Counted from the first letter of the stretch, positions 46,755 through 59,012 are shown. The stretch is 64,000 nucleotides of DNA from Bradyrhizobium sp. CB1015 (GCF_025200925.1 NZ_CP104174.1:682001-746000); one strand, 5' to 3'. Numbers and translations are program-made. The notes: generated from the sequence alone by a model not told the origin.

Positions 46755-47654
46755 ATGCTCACCATCGCCAGCCTCTGGATTCCCTTCACCATCATCGCCG
46801 CGCTCGGACAGGTCGCGCGCAATGCGATGCAGCGGTCGTTGACCAAACCGCTGGGGACCTGGGGCGCGACCAACATCCGCTTTCTGTTCGGCTTTCCGTT
46901 CTCGCTGCTATTCTTGGGGCTGGTGCTGCTCGCGACCGGCGATCGTCTGAGCGCGCCGCCGACCGTGTTCTGGCCGTGGCTGCTGTTGGGCGCGCTCAGC
47001 CAGATCGTCGCCACCGGCCTGATGCTGCTCGCGATGAACGACCGTTCCTTTGTCGTGACGACGGCCTACCTGAAGACCGAGGCGATCCAGACCGCGATCT
47101 TCGGCTTCGTCTTCCTCGGCGATCACCTGACCTGGCTGAAGGTGCTGGCGATCGTGATTGCCACCATCGGCGTCGTCATCACCGCGCTCCGCCCCGGCGG
47201 CGAGAAGAGCTTTGCCGAGCTGAAGCCGACCATCACCGGCCTCGTTGCCGCGGCGGCCTTTGCGCTCTCCGCGGTCGGCTTTCGCGGCGCAATCATCAAT
47301 GTGCCGAATGTCTCCTTCGTGACCGCGGCGTCAATCACGCTGGTGCTCGGCCTGTTCGTGCAGACGCTGGTGCTGACGATCTATCTGCTCTGGCGCGCTC
47401 CAAAGGTGCTGCAGGCGATCCTCGACCTGTGGAAGCCCTCGATGCTGGCGGGCTTCACGGGCGCCCTCGCCTCGCAATTCTGGTTCCTGGCGTTCGCGCT
47501 GACGGCCGCCGCCAATGTCCGAACGCTCGCTTTGGTCGAGGTGCTGTTCGCGCAGGCCGTCGCCTACTATTCGTTCAAGCAGCCGATCGCGCCGCGCGAG
47601 ATTGGTGGCATTGCGCTGATCGTGATCGGCGTTGGGGTGCTGGTGGGAGTCTAG
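46755..47654 (+). CDS. DMT-superfamily (EamA-like) transporter
   Basis: A 299-residue protein with about ten membrane helices in two repeats. The motif LALVEVLFAQAVAYYSFKQPIAPREIGGIALIVIGV near the end is the second EamA-type signature; the first repeat has TWGATNIRFLFGFPFSLLFLGLVLL. ATG 46755 begins at the first helix, and the earlier frame start adds a hydrophilic 23-residue segment. Substrate unknown. It follows ubiG by about 100 bp. Confidence 0.8.
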   Translation: MLTIASLWIPFTIIAALGQVARNAMQRSLTKPLGTWGATNIRFLFGFPFSLLFLGLVLLATGDRLSAPPTVFWPWLLLGALSQIVATGLMLLAMNDRSFVVTTAYLKTEAIQTAIFGFVFLGDHLTWLKVLAIVIATIGVVITALRPGGEKSFAELKPTITGLVAAAAFALSAVGFRGAIINVPNVSFVTAASITLVLGLFVQTLVLTIYLLWRAPKVLQAILDLWKPSMLAGFTGALASQFWFLAFALTAAANVRTLALVEVLFAQAVAYYSFKQPIAPREIGGIALIVIGVGVLVGV

Positions 47655-47655
47655 C

Positions 47656-47780
47656 CGTCATTCCGAGGCGATGCGCAGCATCGAACTCTGGTGCACAGTT
47701 GCGCACCAGAGAATCTCGAGATCCCCCGATCCGCAATTGCGCATCTGAGGTCTGGTCCTTCGGACCATCCCGGGATGACG
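47656..47780. repeat. GTCATTCCGAGG / CCCGGGATGACG palindromic repeat
   Basis: CGTCATTCCGAGGCGATGCG at one end and CCATCCCGGGATGACG at the other enclose inverted pairs CTCTGGTGCACA / TGCGCACCAGAG and GGTCTGGTCC / GGACCATCC. It lies between the convergent DMT transporter gene and the DUF1178 operon, so it can form a hairpin at the ends of both transcripts. Confidence 0.6.
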
Positions 47781-47791
47781 CGCTCCGCGCC

Positions 47792-48274
47792 TCAGTTCCG
47801 GTCTTCCGGCAGGGTCGGCAGCGGCGACACCTCGATGCCTTCCTCGATCAGCGATTTCGCCTCTTCGGGCGATGCCTCGCCGTAGATCGGGCGGTGCTCC
47901 TTGTCGCCGTAATGCATGGCGCGGGCTTCGTTCGCAAAGCGCTCGCCGACATTGTCGGCGTTCTTGACGATGTGGTCACGCAGCTCCTTGAGCTTGGCGC
48001 GCAGCTCGCGCTCCTGTGCCATCAGCAGCGAGGTCGGCCCTGACGGCGCAGCCTCCGGCGTGGTCGCAGCCACGGGCTCCGGCGGCGGCGTGGCGCGCCC
48101 GCGCCCCTTCTTGCCGACGATGCGCGGCGCCATGATCGCCTTATCGACCTTGGCGGAGCCGCAGATCGGGCAGGTCACGAGCTTCCGCCTCACCTGCGAA
48201 TCGTAGGCCGACGAGCTCTGGAACCAGCTCTCGAAGTCATGGTCGCGGTCGCAGCGTAGTGCGTAGCGGATCAT
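47792..48274 (-). CDS. DUF1178 protein
   Basis: A 160-residue protein of the alphaproteobacterial DUF1178 family. MIRYALRCDRDHDFESWFQSSSAYDSQVRRKLVTCPICGSAKVDKAIMAPRI gives a zinc-ribbon-like N-terminus (C8 and CPIC), then a Pro/Ala linker and a helical end LMAQERELRAKLKELRDHIVKNADNVGERFANEARAMHYGDKEHRPIYGEA. Function unknown. ATG 48274 overlaps the stop of the Nit-type gene upstream (ATGA), so both are one operon together with grxC. Confidence 0.88.
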   Translation of the reverse strand: MIRYALRCDRDHDFESWFQSSSAYDSQVRRKLVTCPICGSAKVDKAIMAPRIVGKKGRGRATPPPEPVAATTPEAAPSGPTSLLMAQERELRAKLKELRDHIVKNADNVGERFANEARAMHYGDKEHRPIYGEASPEEAKSLIEEGIEVSPLPTLPEDRN

Positions 48275-49149
48275 GCCGATCCCCGCACGAGGTGCAAATG
48301 GTCCGGCCCCGCCTTGGGATCGGAGACGCCGAAGCGGCGGCCGTGCTGGAGTGAGGGAATCGCCCGGCGCGCGGTCTCGACCTTGGCCGGATCGATCTTG
48401 GCCATGATGATGCCGGGCTCGACATCGCCCTCGGCGAGGATCTCGCCCCAGGGGTCGATGATCAGGGAGTGACCATAGGTCTCGCGCTTGTTCTCGTGCA
48501 GGCCTGCCTGCGCCGCGGCAAAGATGAAGCAGCCGGTCTCGATCGCCCGCGCACGCAGCAGCACGTGCCAATGCGCTTCGCCGGTCTTGCGGGTGAAGGC
48601 CGACGGCACGGTGATGAAATAGGCGCCGCTTTCGGCCAGCGCGCGGTACAGCGCAGGGAAGCGCACGTCGTAGCAGATCGTCAAGCCGACGCGGCCCCAC
48701 GGCAGATCCGAGATTACCGCGGTTTCGCCCGGCTGGTAATTGGCGGATTCGCGGTAGCTCTCGCCGTCCGGCAGCTCGATATCGAACATGTGGATCTTGT
48801 CGTAGCTCGCGAGCACATTGCCCTCGGGCCCGATCAGGAAGGAGCGGTTGACCGCCTTCTCCGGCGAGAAGCGCAGCGCCAGCGAGCCGACATGGAGGTG
48901 AATCTTCAGCTCCGCCGCGAGCGCCCGGTAGGCCTTCAGCGAGGTATCGTCCTCTTCGCTCTGGAGATGCTCGAACAGTGCCTTGCGGTTCAGCTGCATC
49001 ATGTTGCTGACTTCGGGCGTCTGCACGTAATCGGCGCCATTGGCAGCCGCCTGCCGGATCAGCTTCGTGGCTTGCTCGAGGCTCGACCCGGGCATGAGGC
49101 CGGTGCGCATCTGCACCATGGCGGCCATGAACGTGCGGTTCTCGCTCAT
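48271..49149 (-). CDS. Carbon-nitrogen hydrolase, Nit1-like (deaminated glutathione amidase type)
   Basis: A 292-residue nitrilase-superfamily enzyme with Glu in VQTPEVSNM, Lys in YDKIHMFDIELPDG and Cys in GLTICYDVRFP, the full catalytic triad. The YDKIHMFDIELP segment and the neighbouring glutaredoxin and DUF1178 genes match the Nit1/NitFhit-type group, which hydrolyses deaminated glutathione, a damaged metabolite. Its start overlaps the grxC stop and its stop overlaps the DUF1178 start. Substrate is inferred by family. Confidence 0.88.
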   Translation of the reverse strand: MSENRTFMAAMVQMRTGLMPGSSLEQATKLIRQAAANGADYVQTPEVSNMMQLNRKALFEHLQSEEDDTSLKAYRALAAELKIHLHVGSLALRFSPEKAVNRSFLIGPEGNVLASYDKIHMFDIELPDGESYRESANYQPGETAVISDLPWGRVGLTICYDVRFPALYRALAESGAYFITVPSAFTRKTGEAHWHVLLRARAIETGCFIFAAAQAGLHENKRETYGHSLIIDPWGEILAEGDVEPGIIMAKIDPAKVETARRAIPSLQHGRRFGVSDPKAGPDHLHLVRGSA

Positions 49150-49421
49150 GACGTGGCCTTCACGCTTTCGAGCATGCCATCGAGCTTGCCTTCGCGATCG
49201 AGCGCATAGAGGTCGTCACAGCCGCCGACATGGGTGCCGCCGATCCAGATCTGCGGGAAGGTCGAACCCTCGCCGGCGCGCCCGTACATTTCCTGGCGCC
49301 AGGACGGGTTCTTGGCGACATCGAATTCGGTGAATGTCGCCTTCTTGCGGGTCAGCAGGGACCTCGCGGCGGAACAATAGCCGCAGCCCGGCCTAGTGTA
49401 GATCTCGACAGCAGCAGTCAT
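49146..49421 (-). CDS. grxC: Glutaredoxin 3
   Basis: A 91-residue thioredoxin-fold protein with the active site PGCGYCSAARSLL, cis-Pro in STFPQIWIGG and the glutathione-binding GGCDDLYALDREGKL. It reduces mixed disulfides with glutathione. ATG 49421 (MTAAVEIYTRPGCGYC) gives the family length; ATG 49439 six codons earlier is open but less likely. It starts a three-gene operon (grxC, Nit-type, DUF1178) with ATGA overlaps throughout. Confidence 0.93.
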   Translation of the reverse strand: MTAAVEIYTRPGCGYCSAARSLLTRKKATFTEFDVAKNPSWRQEMYGRAGEGSTFPQIWIGGTHVGGCDDLYALDREGKLDGMLESVKATS

Positions 49422-49456
49422 CTCGTCTGGCGCTCTCATGTCATGAATTCGTTGAA

Positions 49457-50266
49457 TTATATGGGACGGGGGCCGCTCTCGACAACCCGGGCGAAGACCA
49501 GCACGTCGACCTGGGTCGCCTTGGCGCGGAGCAGGGCTCGCGCGCAGGCATCGAGCGTCGCCCCTGACGTCAGGACATCGTCGATCAGGACAACGCGGCG
49601 GCCCTGGACCTCAGCCCGACGGTCGGGAGATACCTGGAATGCGCCCTGCACATTGGTGGCGCGCTGGGCCCGCGACAGGCCGATCTGCTGCTCCGTGGCA
49701 CGCACCCGCCGCAGCACGTCGCCTCGTACCTTGACCCCGCTCTGCCGCTCGATCACACGGGCGAGCGCTCCGGACTGGTTGTAGCGGCGGCGCCAGGCCC
49801 GCCGCCAATGCAGGGGCACGGGCACCAGCATGTCGGCGCCGGTCAGCAATTCGTGGCCGGCGCGCGCCATCCAGCGGCCCATGGCAGGCGCCAGATCGGT
49901 ACGGTCCTGGTACTTCAGCGCATGCACCAGCGAGCGCGCGACGTCGTCATAGCGCACCGCTGCGCGGGCCCGCTGATAGGCCGGCGGGCTCGCGATCGCC
50001 TCCATCGACAGCATGTCGGGGCCGGGGTCATAAACGAAAGGAATGCCGAGCCGCGGGCAATAGGGCCGTTCGATGAACGACAGCCGGGCCCAGCACGAGG
50101 CGCAAACGCCCTCGCCGTCGACCGGCTCGTGGCAGGATACGCACCGTGTCGGCAGCGCGATGTCGAGCGCCAGCCGCGCCGCCCGCGCCAGCACATGGCG
50201 GCTGGCGCTCCATGCGGCCCGCAGCGGTGAGACGATGGAACGGATGGGGGCGGCGTCGGCTTCCAT
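49457..50266 (-). CDS. comF: ComF family protein (phosphoribosyltransferase-like)
   Basis: A 269-residue protein: an N-terminal zinc ribbon (CVSCHEPVDGEGVCASCWARL), the ComF core YQRARAAVRYDDVARSLVHALKYQDRTDLAPAMGRWM, then VPVPLHWRRAWRRRYNQSGALARVI and the PRPP-binding type loop VVLIDDVLTSGATLDACARAL. ComF proteins take part in DNA uptake or recombination in competent bacteria; in rhizobia the role is unproven. It lies directly upstream of grxC on the same strand, divergent from the methyltransferase at 50331. Confidence 0.93.
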   Translation of the reverse strand: MEADAAPIRSIVSPLRAAWSASRHVLARAARLALDIALPTRCVSCHEPVDGEGVCASCWARLSFIERPYCPRLGIPFVYDPGPDMLSMEAIASPPAYQRARAAVRYDDVARSLVHALKYQDRTDLAPAMGRWMARAGHELLTGADMLVPVPLHWRRAWRRRYNQSGALARVIERQSGVKVRGDVLRRVRATEQQIGLSRAQRATNVQGAFQVSPDRRAEVQGRRVVLIDDVLTSGATLDACARALLRAKATQVDVLVFARVVESGPRPI

Positions 50267-50330
50267 GTGGCGAGGCTAGCGCTGCACGCGGCGGATTGCC
50301 AGAACCGTGGAGATCGGCGTAACCAGCGAC

Positions 50331-51179
50331 ATGGCCCAACACCCTCAAACCCCGCCCGCTTTGTTCGATCGTGGCTTGCTGCACGCGCGGCAGCGGCGTG
50401 CGCAGGCGCAAGGTGCCGTGAGCTTCCTGCTCGACCGTGTCGCCGAGGACATGTCAGACCGGTTGGCGGCGGTGATGCGGGAGTTTCATGCCCCGGTCGA
50501 TCTCTGGACGCCTGGGAAGGGGCTCGAGGCGTTGCGCACGCGGCTTCCCTCGATCGAACACATTGCGCTCGACGCGGCCGGCGCGGAGAAGCTGCCTTTC
50601 GCCCCCGAAAGCCTAGACCTTGTCGTCTCGGCGCTGGCGCTGCAATTCGTCAACGATCTTCCCGGCGTGCTGGCGCAGGTTCGTCGGGCGCTGAAGCCGG
50701 ACGGGCTCCTGCTCGCCGCGATGATCGGCGGCGATAGCCTCACCGAGCTGCGGCAGGCCTTCGCGGCGGCGGAAGCTGAATGCGAGGGCGGCGTGTCGCC
50801 GCGTGTCGCACCGTTTTCGGACCTCCGCGATATCGGCGCGCTGCTGCAGCGGGCGGGCTTTGCCTTGCCGGTGACCGACGTCGATCGTGTCGTGGTGCGC
50901 TACGGCAATGCGTTCGCTTTGATGCAGGATCTCCGCCGCATGGGCGCGGCCAATGTGTTGATCGAACGCCGCCGCACACCGAGCCGGCGCGCGACGCTAC
51001 TGCGCATGGCGGAAATCTATGCCGAGCGCTTTGCCGATGCCGACGGCCGCATCCGCGCGACGTTCGACATCGTCTGGCTGTCGGGCTGGGCCCCGCATGC
51101 CAGCCAGCAGCAGCCGCTCAAGCCGGGGTCGGCGAAAGCGAGCCTGGCGGAGGCGGTGAAGAAGGCGGGGAAGGAGTAG
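50331..51179 (+). CDS. SAM-dependent methyltransferase, NDUFAF5/BioC-like
   Basis: A 282-residue methyltransferase beginning LFDRGLLHARQRRAQAQGAVSFLLDRVAEDMSDRL, the pattern of the alphaproteobacterial group related to mitochondrial NDUFAF5 (complex I assembly hydroxylase/methyltransferase). The motif I region is unusual (PVDLWTPGKGLEALRTR), with no strong GxGxG. LPFAPESLDLVVSALALQFVNDLPGVLAQVRRALKPDGLLLAAMIGGDSLTELRQAF is typical of the family. ATG 50331 is chosen (MAQHPQTPPALFDRG); a GTG at 50307 is also in frame. It is divergent from comF. Confidence 0.85.
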   Translation: MAQHPQTPPALFDRGLLHARQRRAQAQGAVSFLLDRVAEDMSDRLAAVMREFHAPVDLWTPGKGLEALRTRLPSIEHIALDAAGAEKLPFAPESLDLVVSALALQFVNDLPGVLAQVRRALKPDGLLLAAMIGGDSLTELRQAFAAAEAECEGGVSPRVAPFSDLRDIGALLQRAGFALPVTDVDRVVVRYGNAFALMQDLRRMGAANVLIERRRTPSRRATLLRMAEIYAERFADADGRIRATFDIVWLSGWAPHASQQQPLKPGSAKASLAEAVKKAGKE

Positions 51180-51186
51180 GCCCGCT

Positions 51187-51224
51187 GTCATTCCGGGGCG
51201 CGCTATCGCGCGCCCCGGAATGAC
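51187..51224. terminator. Perfect bidirectional hairpin between convergent genes
   Basis: GTCATTCCGGGGCGCGC (51187-51203) and its exact complement (51208-51224) form a 17 bp stem with a TATC loop. It lies between the convergent methyltransferase (stop 51179) and the Nudix gene (stop 51240), so it can end both transcripts. It is the shortest, perfect member of the GTCATTCCGG family seen at 23600, 34869 and 47656. Confidence 0.75.
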
Positions 51225-51239
51225 GATGCAAGGGCATCG

Positions 51240-51650
51240 TCACATCAACAAATCGATCAGATGCGGGATCAGCGGAATGTCCGCGGGCGGCATCGGATAG
51301 TCGCGCAGCTTGTTGGCGCGGACCCAGGCAAGGTTCTGGCCTTCGCGTGCGGTGACCATTCCCTCCCAACGCCGGCAGATGTAGAGCGGCATCAGGAGAT
51401 GGAAGGTCTCATAAGCGTAGCTCGCGAAGGTCAGCGGCGCGAGACAAGGCTCGGCGACCGTGATGCCGAGCTCCTCGTGGAGCTCGCGGATCAGGCTCTG
51501 CTCCGGCCGTTCGCCCGGCTCGAGCTTGCCGCCAGGGAATTCCCAGAGGCCGGCCAGCGCCTTGCCCTCGGGGCGCTGCGCGATCAGGACGCGCTTGTCG
51601 GCATCGACAAGCGCGCAGGCCACCACCAGTGTCAGTTTGAGATCGGCCAT
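51240..51650 (-). CDS. mutT: Nudix hydrolase, MutT-like 8-oxo-dGTP diphosphatase
   Basis: A 136-residue protein with an intact Nudix box GGKLEPGERPEQSLIRELHEELGI (G-x5-E-x7-R-E-x2-E-E-x-G-I). LIAQRPEGKALAGLWEFPGGK and the length fit MutT, which removes oxidised dGTP. No additional domain. It converges on the methyltransferase and is divergent from the TadG-like gene, with 137 bp between. Confidence 0.9.
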   Translation of the reverse strand: MADLKLTLVVACALVDADKRVLIAQRPEGKALAGLWEFPGGKLEPGERPEQSLIRELHEELGITVAEPCLAPLTFASYAYETFHLLMPLYICRRWEGMVTAREGQNLAWVRANKLRDYPMPPADIPLIPHLIDLLM

Positions 51651-51787
51651 GCGTGACTGTCGCTCGCTGAGATCGTCCGCAACGGTTTGTTAACCTCGTC
51701 GCGGTCCATGTTTCCAACGTCCCCATAAGTCATATTTAATCCGCAGTTCCTAGAGTGGGAGCTCCTTAAACCACTCCAGGCCAACCC

Positions 51788-53113
51788 ATGCGCGCTGCGC
51801 TTTCGGTTCTCTTCCGCCGGTTCGTCCACGACCGGCGCGGCAATATCGCGGTGATTTTCGCTCTCGCCTGCGTTCCCCTGATCAGCGCGGTCGGCTGCGC
51901 CATCGATTATTCGCGCGCGACGCTGACCCGGGCCAAGCTTCAGGCTGCCGCCGATGCCGCCAGCGTCGGCTCGATCGCCAAGGCCTCGCCGGCCTTCAAG
52001 GCCGCCGGCACCATGACTGGGGACGGCTCGATTTCGGTCGGGGTCACGGACGCCCAGAACATCTTCGATGCCAATCGCGCCAATCTGACCGGCTACACGC
52101 TGACCGGCCTCACGCCGACGGTGGTCAAGTCCGGCTCGACCGTCACCGCAACGGTTTCGTTCACCGCAACCATGAACACCATGTTTCTCGGCGTGATCGG
52201 CAAGTCTGCGCTGGCCATGAGCGGGACGTCGAAGGCGACGGCGAGCATACCGCTCTATATCGACTTCTATCTGCTGCTGGACAATTCGCCCTCGATGGGC
52301 GTCGGTGCGACCCCGGCCGACGTGCAGACGATGGTCAACAACACGTCGGACAAGTGCGCTTTCGCCTGTCACGATCTCAAGGACAAGAACAACTATTACG
52401 AACTTGCCAAGAAGCTTGGCGTAACGACGCGGATCGACGTGCTTCGGAGCGCGACGGCGTCGCTGATGGAGACGGCGAGCCTGACTGAAACCTATTCAAA
52501 CCAGTTCCGAATGGCGATCTACGATTTCGGCGGCTCCGCAAGCACGCTCGGCCTGCGCAGCCTGTTTTCGTTGTCGGCCTCTCTGTCCAGCGCCAAGACG
52601 GCGGCCGGCAAGATCGACCTGATGTCGGTGAACGGGCAGAACGAGAATAGCGATCAGGACACGGCATTCACCGCGATAATTCCTGCGATCGACAAGGAGA
52701 TTAGTTCACCCGGAGGCGGCACGTCGTCCAGCCCGCTCAAATATCTGTTCTTCGTGTCTGACGGCGTCGCCGACGAGAGCAACACCGCATGCCTGAAACC
52801 GCTCTCGGGCACCACGCGTTGCCAGTCGCCGCTCAATCCTGCGCTTTGCAAGAAGATAACGGATCGGGGCGTCAAGATCGCCGTGCTGTACACGACGTAT
52901 CTCGCATTGCCCACCAACGCCTGGTACATGAAATGGATCGATCCGTTCAATAAAGGTCCGTATGGACCTTCGCCGAACAGCGAGATCGCAAAGAACATGC
53001 AGAGCTGCGCTTCGCCCGGGCTGTATTTCGAGGTGAGTCCGACGCAAGGCATCGCGGACGCCATGAACGCGCTGTTCAGGAAGGCGGTCGCCGACGCAAG
53101 GATTTCGGGGTGA
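51788..53113 (+). CDS. TadG-like pilus assembly protein with vWA domain
   Basis: A 441-residue protein. After a basic start it has a single hydrophobic segment, RRGNIAVIFALACVPLISAVGCAIDYSRA, the Flp/Tad TadE/TadG transmembrane signature. The C-terminal two-thirds is a von Willebrand A-like domain with a metal site YLLLDNSPSMGVG (DxSxS). Long Ser/Thr/Gly-rich surface stretches (SGSTVTATVSFTATMNTM) follow the membrane segment. It probably anchors or assembles Tad pili or mediates contact. No other tad genes are in the window. Shortly after the stop a palindromic repeat begins. Confidence 0.85.
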   Translation: MRAALSVLFRRFVHDRRGNIAVIFALACVPLISAVGCAIDYSRATLTRAKLQAAADAASVGSIAKASPAFKAAGTMTGDGSISVGVTDAQNIFDANRANLTGYTLTGLTPTVVKSGSTVTATVSFTATMNTMFLGVIGKSALAMSGTSKATASIPLYIDFYLLLDNSPSMGVGATPADVQTMVNNTSDKCAFACHDLKDKNNYYELAKKLGVTTRIDVLRSATASLMETASLTETYSNQFRMAIYDFGGSASTLGLRSLFSLSASLSSAKTAAGKIDLMSVNGQNENSDQDTAFTAIIPAIDKEISSPGGGTSSSPLKYLFFVSDGVADESNTACLKPLSGTTRCQSPLNPALCKKITDRGVKIAVLYTTYLALPTNAWYMKWIDPFNKGPYGPSPNSEIAKNMQSCASPGLYFEVSPTQGIADAMNALFRKAVADARISG

Positions 53114-53142
53114 GGTCGATCAACGCGCACGCGATGTTTTTC

Positions 53143-53285
53143 CGTCACCCTGAGGCGGCCGCTTCTTCAGCGGCCCTCGAAGGGCGACGGCCCGGCTCTT
53201 TCCGCGAGGCGGCAGTGTGGCCGTACATCCTTCGAGGCTCCCCGCACGGCACGTTGCGCCGCGCGGCTCGCACCTCAGGATGACG
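53143..53285. repeat. CGTCACCCTGAGG / CCTCAGGATGACG palindromic repeat
   Basis: A 143 bp element bounded by CGTCACCCTGAGG and CCTCAGGATGACG, with inner CCTCGAAGGGCGACGG and CATCCTTCGAGG that match the CTCGAAGG/CCTTCGAG blocks of the composite repeats at 21257 and 29779. It lies between the convergent TadG-like and argJ genes. Confidence 0.6.
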
Positions 53286-53301
53286 GACAGAGACTTGATT
53301 T

Positions 53302-54543
53302 CTACGACCTGTAATCCCCGTTGATCGCCACATATTCCTTGGTGAGGTCGCAGGTCATGACGCGGTCGCGGCCCTTGCCGAGGCCGAGCGAGACCCGAAT
53401 CGCGATCTCCGGCGCCTTCATCGCCTCCGAGACCTGGGCTTCGTCATAGGACGGATCGCGCGCGCCGCTCCTGGCGACGCGGATGCCGTTGAAGGAGATC
53501 GAGAGCTTGTCGCGATCGGCTGGCTCGCCGGCCTTGCCGACGGCCATCACCACGCGGCCCCAATTGGCGTCCTCGCCGGCGATCGCGGTCTTCACCAGCG
53601 GCGAGTTCGCGATCGACATCGCGATCTTGCGCGCCGAGGCCTTGGTCTTGGCGCCCTCGACCGTGATCTCGACCAGCTTGCGCGCGCCTTCGCCGTCGCG
53701 GGCGACCTGTTCGGCGAGATTGGCGAGCACCTGATTGAACGCCTTGACGAAGGCCTTCAGGCGCGGGTCGCTGGCGCGGCTGATCTTCGGCGCGCCGTGC
53801 TCGGCGGCGGCCCCGGTCGCAAACGCCAGCAACGTGTCGGAGGTCGAGGTGTCGCCGTCGATCGTCACGGCGTTGAACGTGTCGTCGACGCCGCTTTTGA
53901 GCAGCGCCTGCAGCGCGGCGGGCGCGATCGGCGCATCGGTGAAGATGAAGGACAGCATGGTCGCCATGTCGGGTGCGATCATCCCGGCGCCCTTGGCCAT
54001 GCCGTTGATGGTGACCTTGGCCTTGCCGAGCTTGACGGTCGCGGTCGCGACCTTCGGGAAGGTGTCGGTGGTCATGATCGCCTTGGCCGCAGCGAGGTAA
54101 TCGCCGGGCGCAGCGGTCTCGGCGAGGCGGCCGAGCACGCCGTCGAACTTGGTGGCGTCCAGCGGCTCGCCGATCACCCCGGTCGAGGCCAGGAAGATCT
54201 CGCTCTCGCTGCAGCCGACCGCCTTGGCCGCGATCTTCGCGGTCAGCGCGGTGGAGGCGCGGCCGGTCTTGCCGGTGAAGGCGTTGGCATTGCCGGAATT
54301 GACGACGAGCGCGCGCGCCTTGCCGCCCTTCAGCTTGGCGCGACACCATTCCACGGGGGCCGAGGGGCACTTCGACTTGGTGAAGACGCCGGCGACCGCA
54401 GTGCCCTTGTCCATCACCGCCAGCAGCACGTCGGTGCGGTTCTTGTAGCGGATGCCGGCTTCGGCCGTCGCAAGACGGACGCCCGCGATCACGGGCATAT
54501 CGGGGACGGTTTTGGGGGCGAGGGGAGAGACGGAGGAGGACAT
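53302..54543 (-). CDS. argJ: Bifunctional glutamate N-acetyltransferase / amino-acid acetyltransferase
   Basis: A 413-residue ornithine acetyltransferase of arginine synthesis. The self-cleavage site lies in [16 protein letters not shown] with nucleophile T195 after MA; oxyanion residues are in STGVIGEPL (120-128); and [34 protein letters not shown] is the family N-terminus. The ATG at 54543 ([10 protein letters not shown]) is preferred; the longer frame is an Arg-rich stretch with no family likeness. It transfers the acetyl group from acetylornithine to glutamate and can also use acetyl-CoA. It follows the PpiC gene on the same strand, 100 bp downstream. Confidence 0.96.
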   Translation of the reverse strand: MSSSVSPLAPKTVPDMPVIAGVRLATAEAGIRYKNRTDVLLAVMDKGTAVAGVFTKSKCPSAPVEWCRAKLKGGKARALVVNSGNANAFTGKTGRASTALTAKIAAKAVGCSESEIFLASTGVIGEPLDATKFDGVLGRLAETAAPGDYLAAAKAIMTTDTFPKVATATVKLGKAKVTINGMAKGAGMIAPDMATMLSFIFTDAPIAPAALQALLKSGVDDTFNAVTIDGDTSTSDTLLAFATGAAAEHGAPKISRASDPRLKAFVKAFNQVLANLAEQVARDGEGARKLVEITVEGAKTKASARKIAMSIANSPLVKTAIAGEDANWGRVVMAVGKAGEPADRDKLSISFNGIRVARSGARDPSYDEAQVSEAMKAPEIAIRVSLGLGKGRDRVMTCDLTKEYVAINGDYRS

Positions 54544-54643
54544 CGCGGGCGCCTTGGTAGGGTCTGGACATGCAGATGGCCGGGGGAGCCCCGGCCATCG
54601 CGACGTTAGATACTCTTGGCGTCCGCGAAGTGACAGCGAATTC

Positions 54644-55546
54644 TTACTTCTTCGCCGGCGGCGCCATCTTGCTGTCTGACGGCTTGGCGTCCTTCGACGC
54701 ATCCGCCGCCGGCTGGTCCAGCCGCTCGACCTTGGCTTCGGTGCGCAGCTTGGCGACATACTCGGCCTGGGCCTTGCGGGTCACGTACTGCTCGATCTGG
54801 GCCTTGACCTGCTCGAAATCGGGCGCCTTGCGGTTGCGCTTTTCCTCGACCTTGATGATGTGCCAGCCGAACTGCGACTTCACGGGGTCGGAGATCTTGC
54901 CGGGCTCCAGCGAGAAGGCCACGGCCGAGAATTCCGGCACCATCTGCTCCTTGGTGAAGAAGCCGAGGTCGCCGCCGTCGGCCGAGCCGGGATCCTTGGA
55001 CTTCTTCTTGGCGAGCTCGGCGAAATCGGCGCCCTTCTCGAGCTCGGCCTTCACCGCCTTGGCCTCGTCCTCGGTCTCGACCAGGATGTGGCGGGCACGC
55101 ACCTCCTGCTCGCCGGTGATCTGCTTGGAGGCCTCCTCATAGACCTTCTTCATGGCGTCCGGGGTGGTGGCGGCCTTGCCCTCGTTGGCGAGCAGGCTGT
55201 CCATCAGAAGCCGGTTGCGGGCGAAGGCCAGGCGCTTCTTGAACTCCTCGCTGTCGGCGATTTTCTTGTCTTCGGCAGCCTTGCTGACGATCTTCATGTC
55301 GATCAAAAACGACAGGACGTTTTCGTCCTTGGTCGCCGGGTCCATCTGGGCGAGGCTCGGCCCGAGCTCCTCCTCGGCCATGGTGACGTCGCTCTTCTTG
55401 ATTTCCGCGCCATTGACCTTCGCCAGCACCGGATCGTCGGCGGCCCGGAGCGGGCCCGCAAACGCCAGGGACAGCGCCAGAGCGAGGCTGCCAGCCAGGG
55501 CGGACGCGGAGCGGAAGCGCTGGGTTACCGGGAACGAGGTGGTCAT
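54644..55546 (-). CDS. Periplasmic peptidyl-prolyl cis-trans isomerase, parvulin (PpiC/SurA-like)
   Basis: A 300-residue exported foldase. Signal peptide [26 protein letters not shown] with cleavage near AAD; SurA-like N-terminal helices ([19 protein letters not shown]); and the parvulin domain [57 protein letters not shown]...[13 protein letters not shown] Lys/Asp/Pro-rich tail ends the protein. It helps fold secreted and outer-membrane proteins. It lies between argJ and secA, but is transcribed divergently from secA. Confidence 0.92.
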   Translation of the reverse strand: MTTSFPVTQRFRSASALAGSLALALSLAFAGPLRAADDPVLAKVNGAEIKKSDVTMAEEELGPSLAQMDPATKDENVLSFLIDMKIVSKAAEDKKIADSEEFKKRLAFARNRLLMDSLLANEGKAATTPDAMKKVYEEASKQITGEQEVRARHILVETEDEAKAVKAELEKGADFAELAKKKSKDPGSADGGDLGFFTKEQMVPEFSAVAFSLEPGKISDPVKSQFGWHIIKVEEKRNRKAPDFEQVKAQIEQYVTRKAQAEYVAKLRTEAKVERLDQPAADASKDAKPSDSKMAPPAKK

Positions 55547-55898
55547 GGAAAATCCTTATGTTGAAGCAGGGGGCTGCTCGAGCGGGGCGGACACTCGCCC
55601 AATCAGGGGGGCTTGGCAACGCGAAAAGTCTGTCAAAATGATGAATTAGCCGCAATGCGCCCGCCGTTGACAAGGCCCTGACCGGGCCATATCTCTGCCC
55701 GGTCGCGACCATGGCGATGGCGTTTATTTTGCTGCGTTTTTGGCCGTTGAACCCAGACTTGCCCAATTCCCACCCATATGGCGGATGACCCCCGCAGTCC
55801 GGGCTCTGACGCCGCGAAGCGTCACGGTGAGTTGATAGGCAGGCGGGTGACAACTTCTTGGTTGCAACGCGGTTAAATCGCGAACACAGGAACTAGGC
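55547..55898. promoter_or_regulatory. secA / ppiC divergent upstream region
   Basis: 352 bp between divergent genes without a supported gene. It should hold both promoters and the 5' leader of secA. A/T-rich stretches at about 55620-55650 and 55715-55745 (GTTTATTTTGCTGCGTTTTT) are candidate promoter areas. The ribosome site AGGAACT precedes the secA ATG. I see no SecM-like arrest ORF. Confidence 0.4.
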
Positions 55899-58739
<2,841 letters not shown>

Positions 58740-58874
58740 CTGCTAGCCTCGCTGCCGTGCGCGTGTGAGGCGCGATTCTCGCGCCTCATTCTCCACTGTC
58801 GTCGCCCGGCTCGACCTGGCGACCCAGTACCCCGCGGCGCCTCGGCTCAATCACATCCGTCTCTGGAATACTGG

Positions 58875-58897
58875 ATCGCCCGATCAAATCGGGCGAT
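58875..58897 (+). terminator. Hairpin downstream of secA
   Basis: ATCGCCCGAT and ATCGGGCGAT form a perfect 10 bp stem with a CAA loop, about 135 bp after the secA stop. There is no T-run, so it may be part of the repeat-rich region rather than a true terminator. Confidence 0.4.
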
Positions 58898-58930
58898 GAC
58901 AATTGTGTGTGGCGCAGTTCGGGTGAATTC

Positions 58931-59012
58931 GTAGCCCGGATAGAGCGAAGCACAATCCGGGATTTGTCGTCATGCGAAAGACCCGGATTACGCTTCGCTC
59001 CATCCGGGCTAC
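58931..59012. repeat. GTAGCCCGGAT inverted repeat
   Basis: GTAGCCCGGATAGAGCGAAGC (58931 on) and GCTTCGCTCCATCCGGGCTAC (to 59012) are near-perfect inverted ends of an 82 bp element. This repeat type is widespread in Gram-negative genomes. It sits between secA and the convergent marR stop. Confidence 0.65.
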
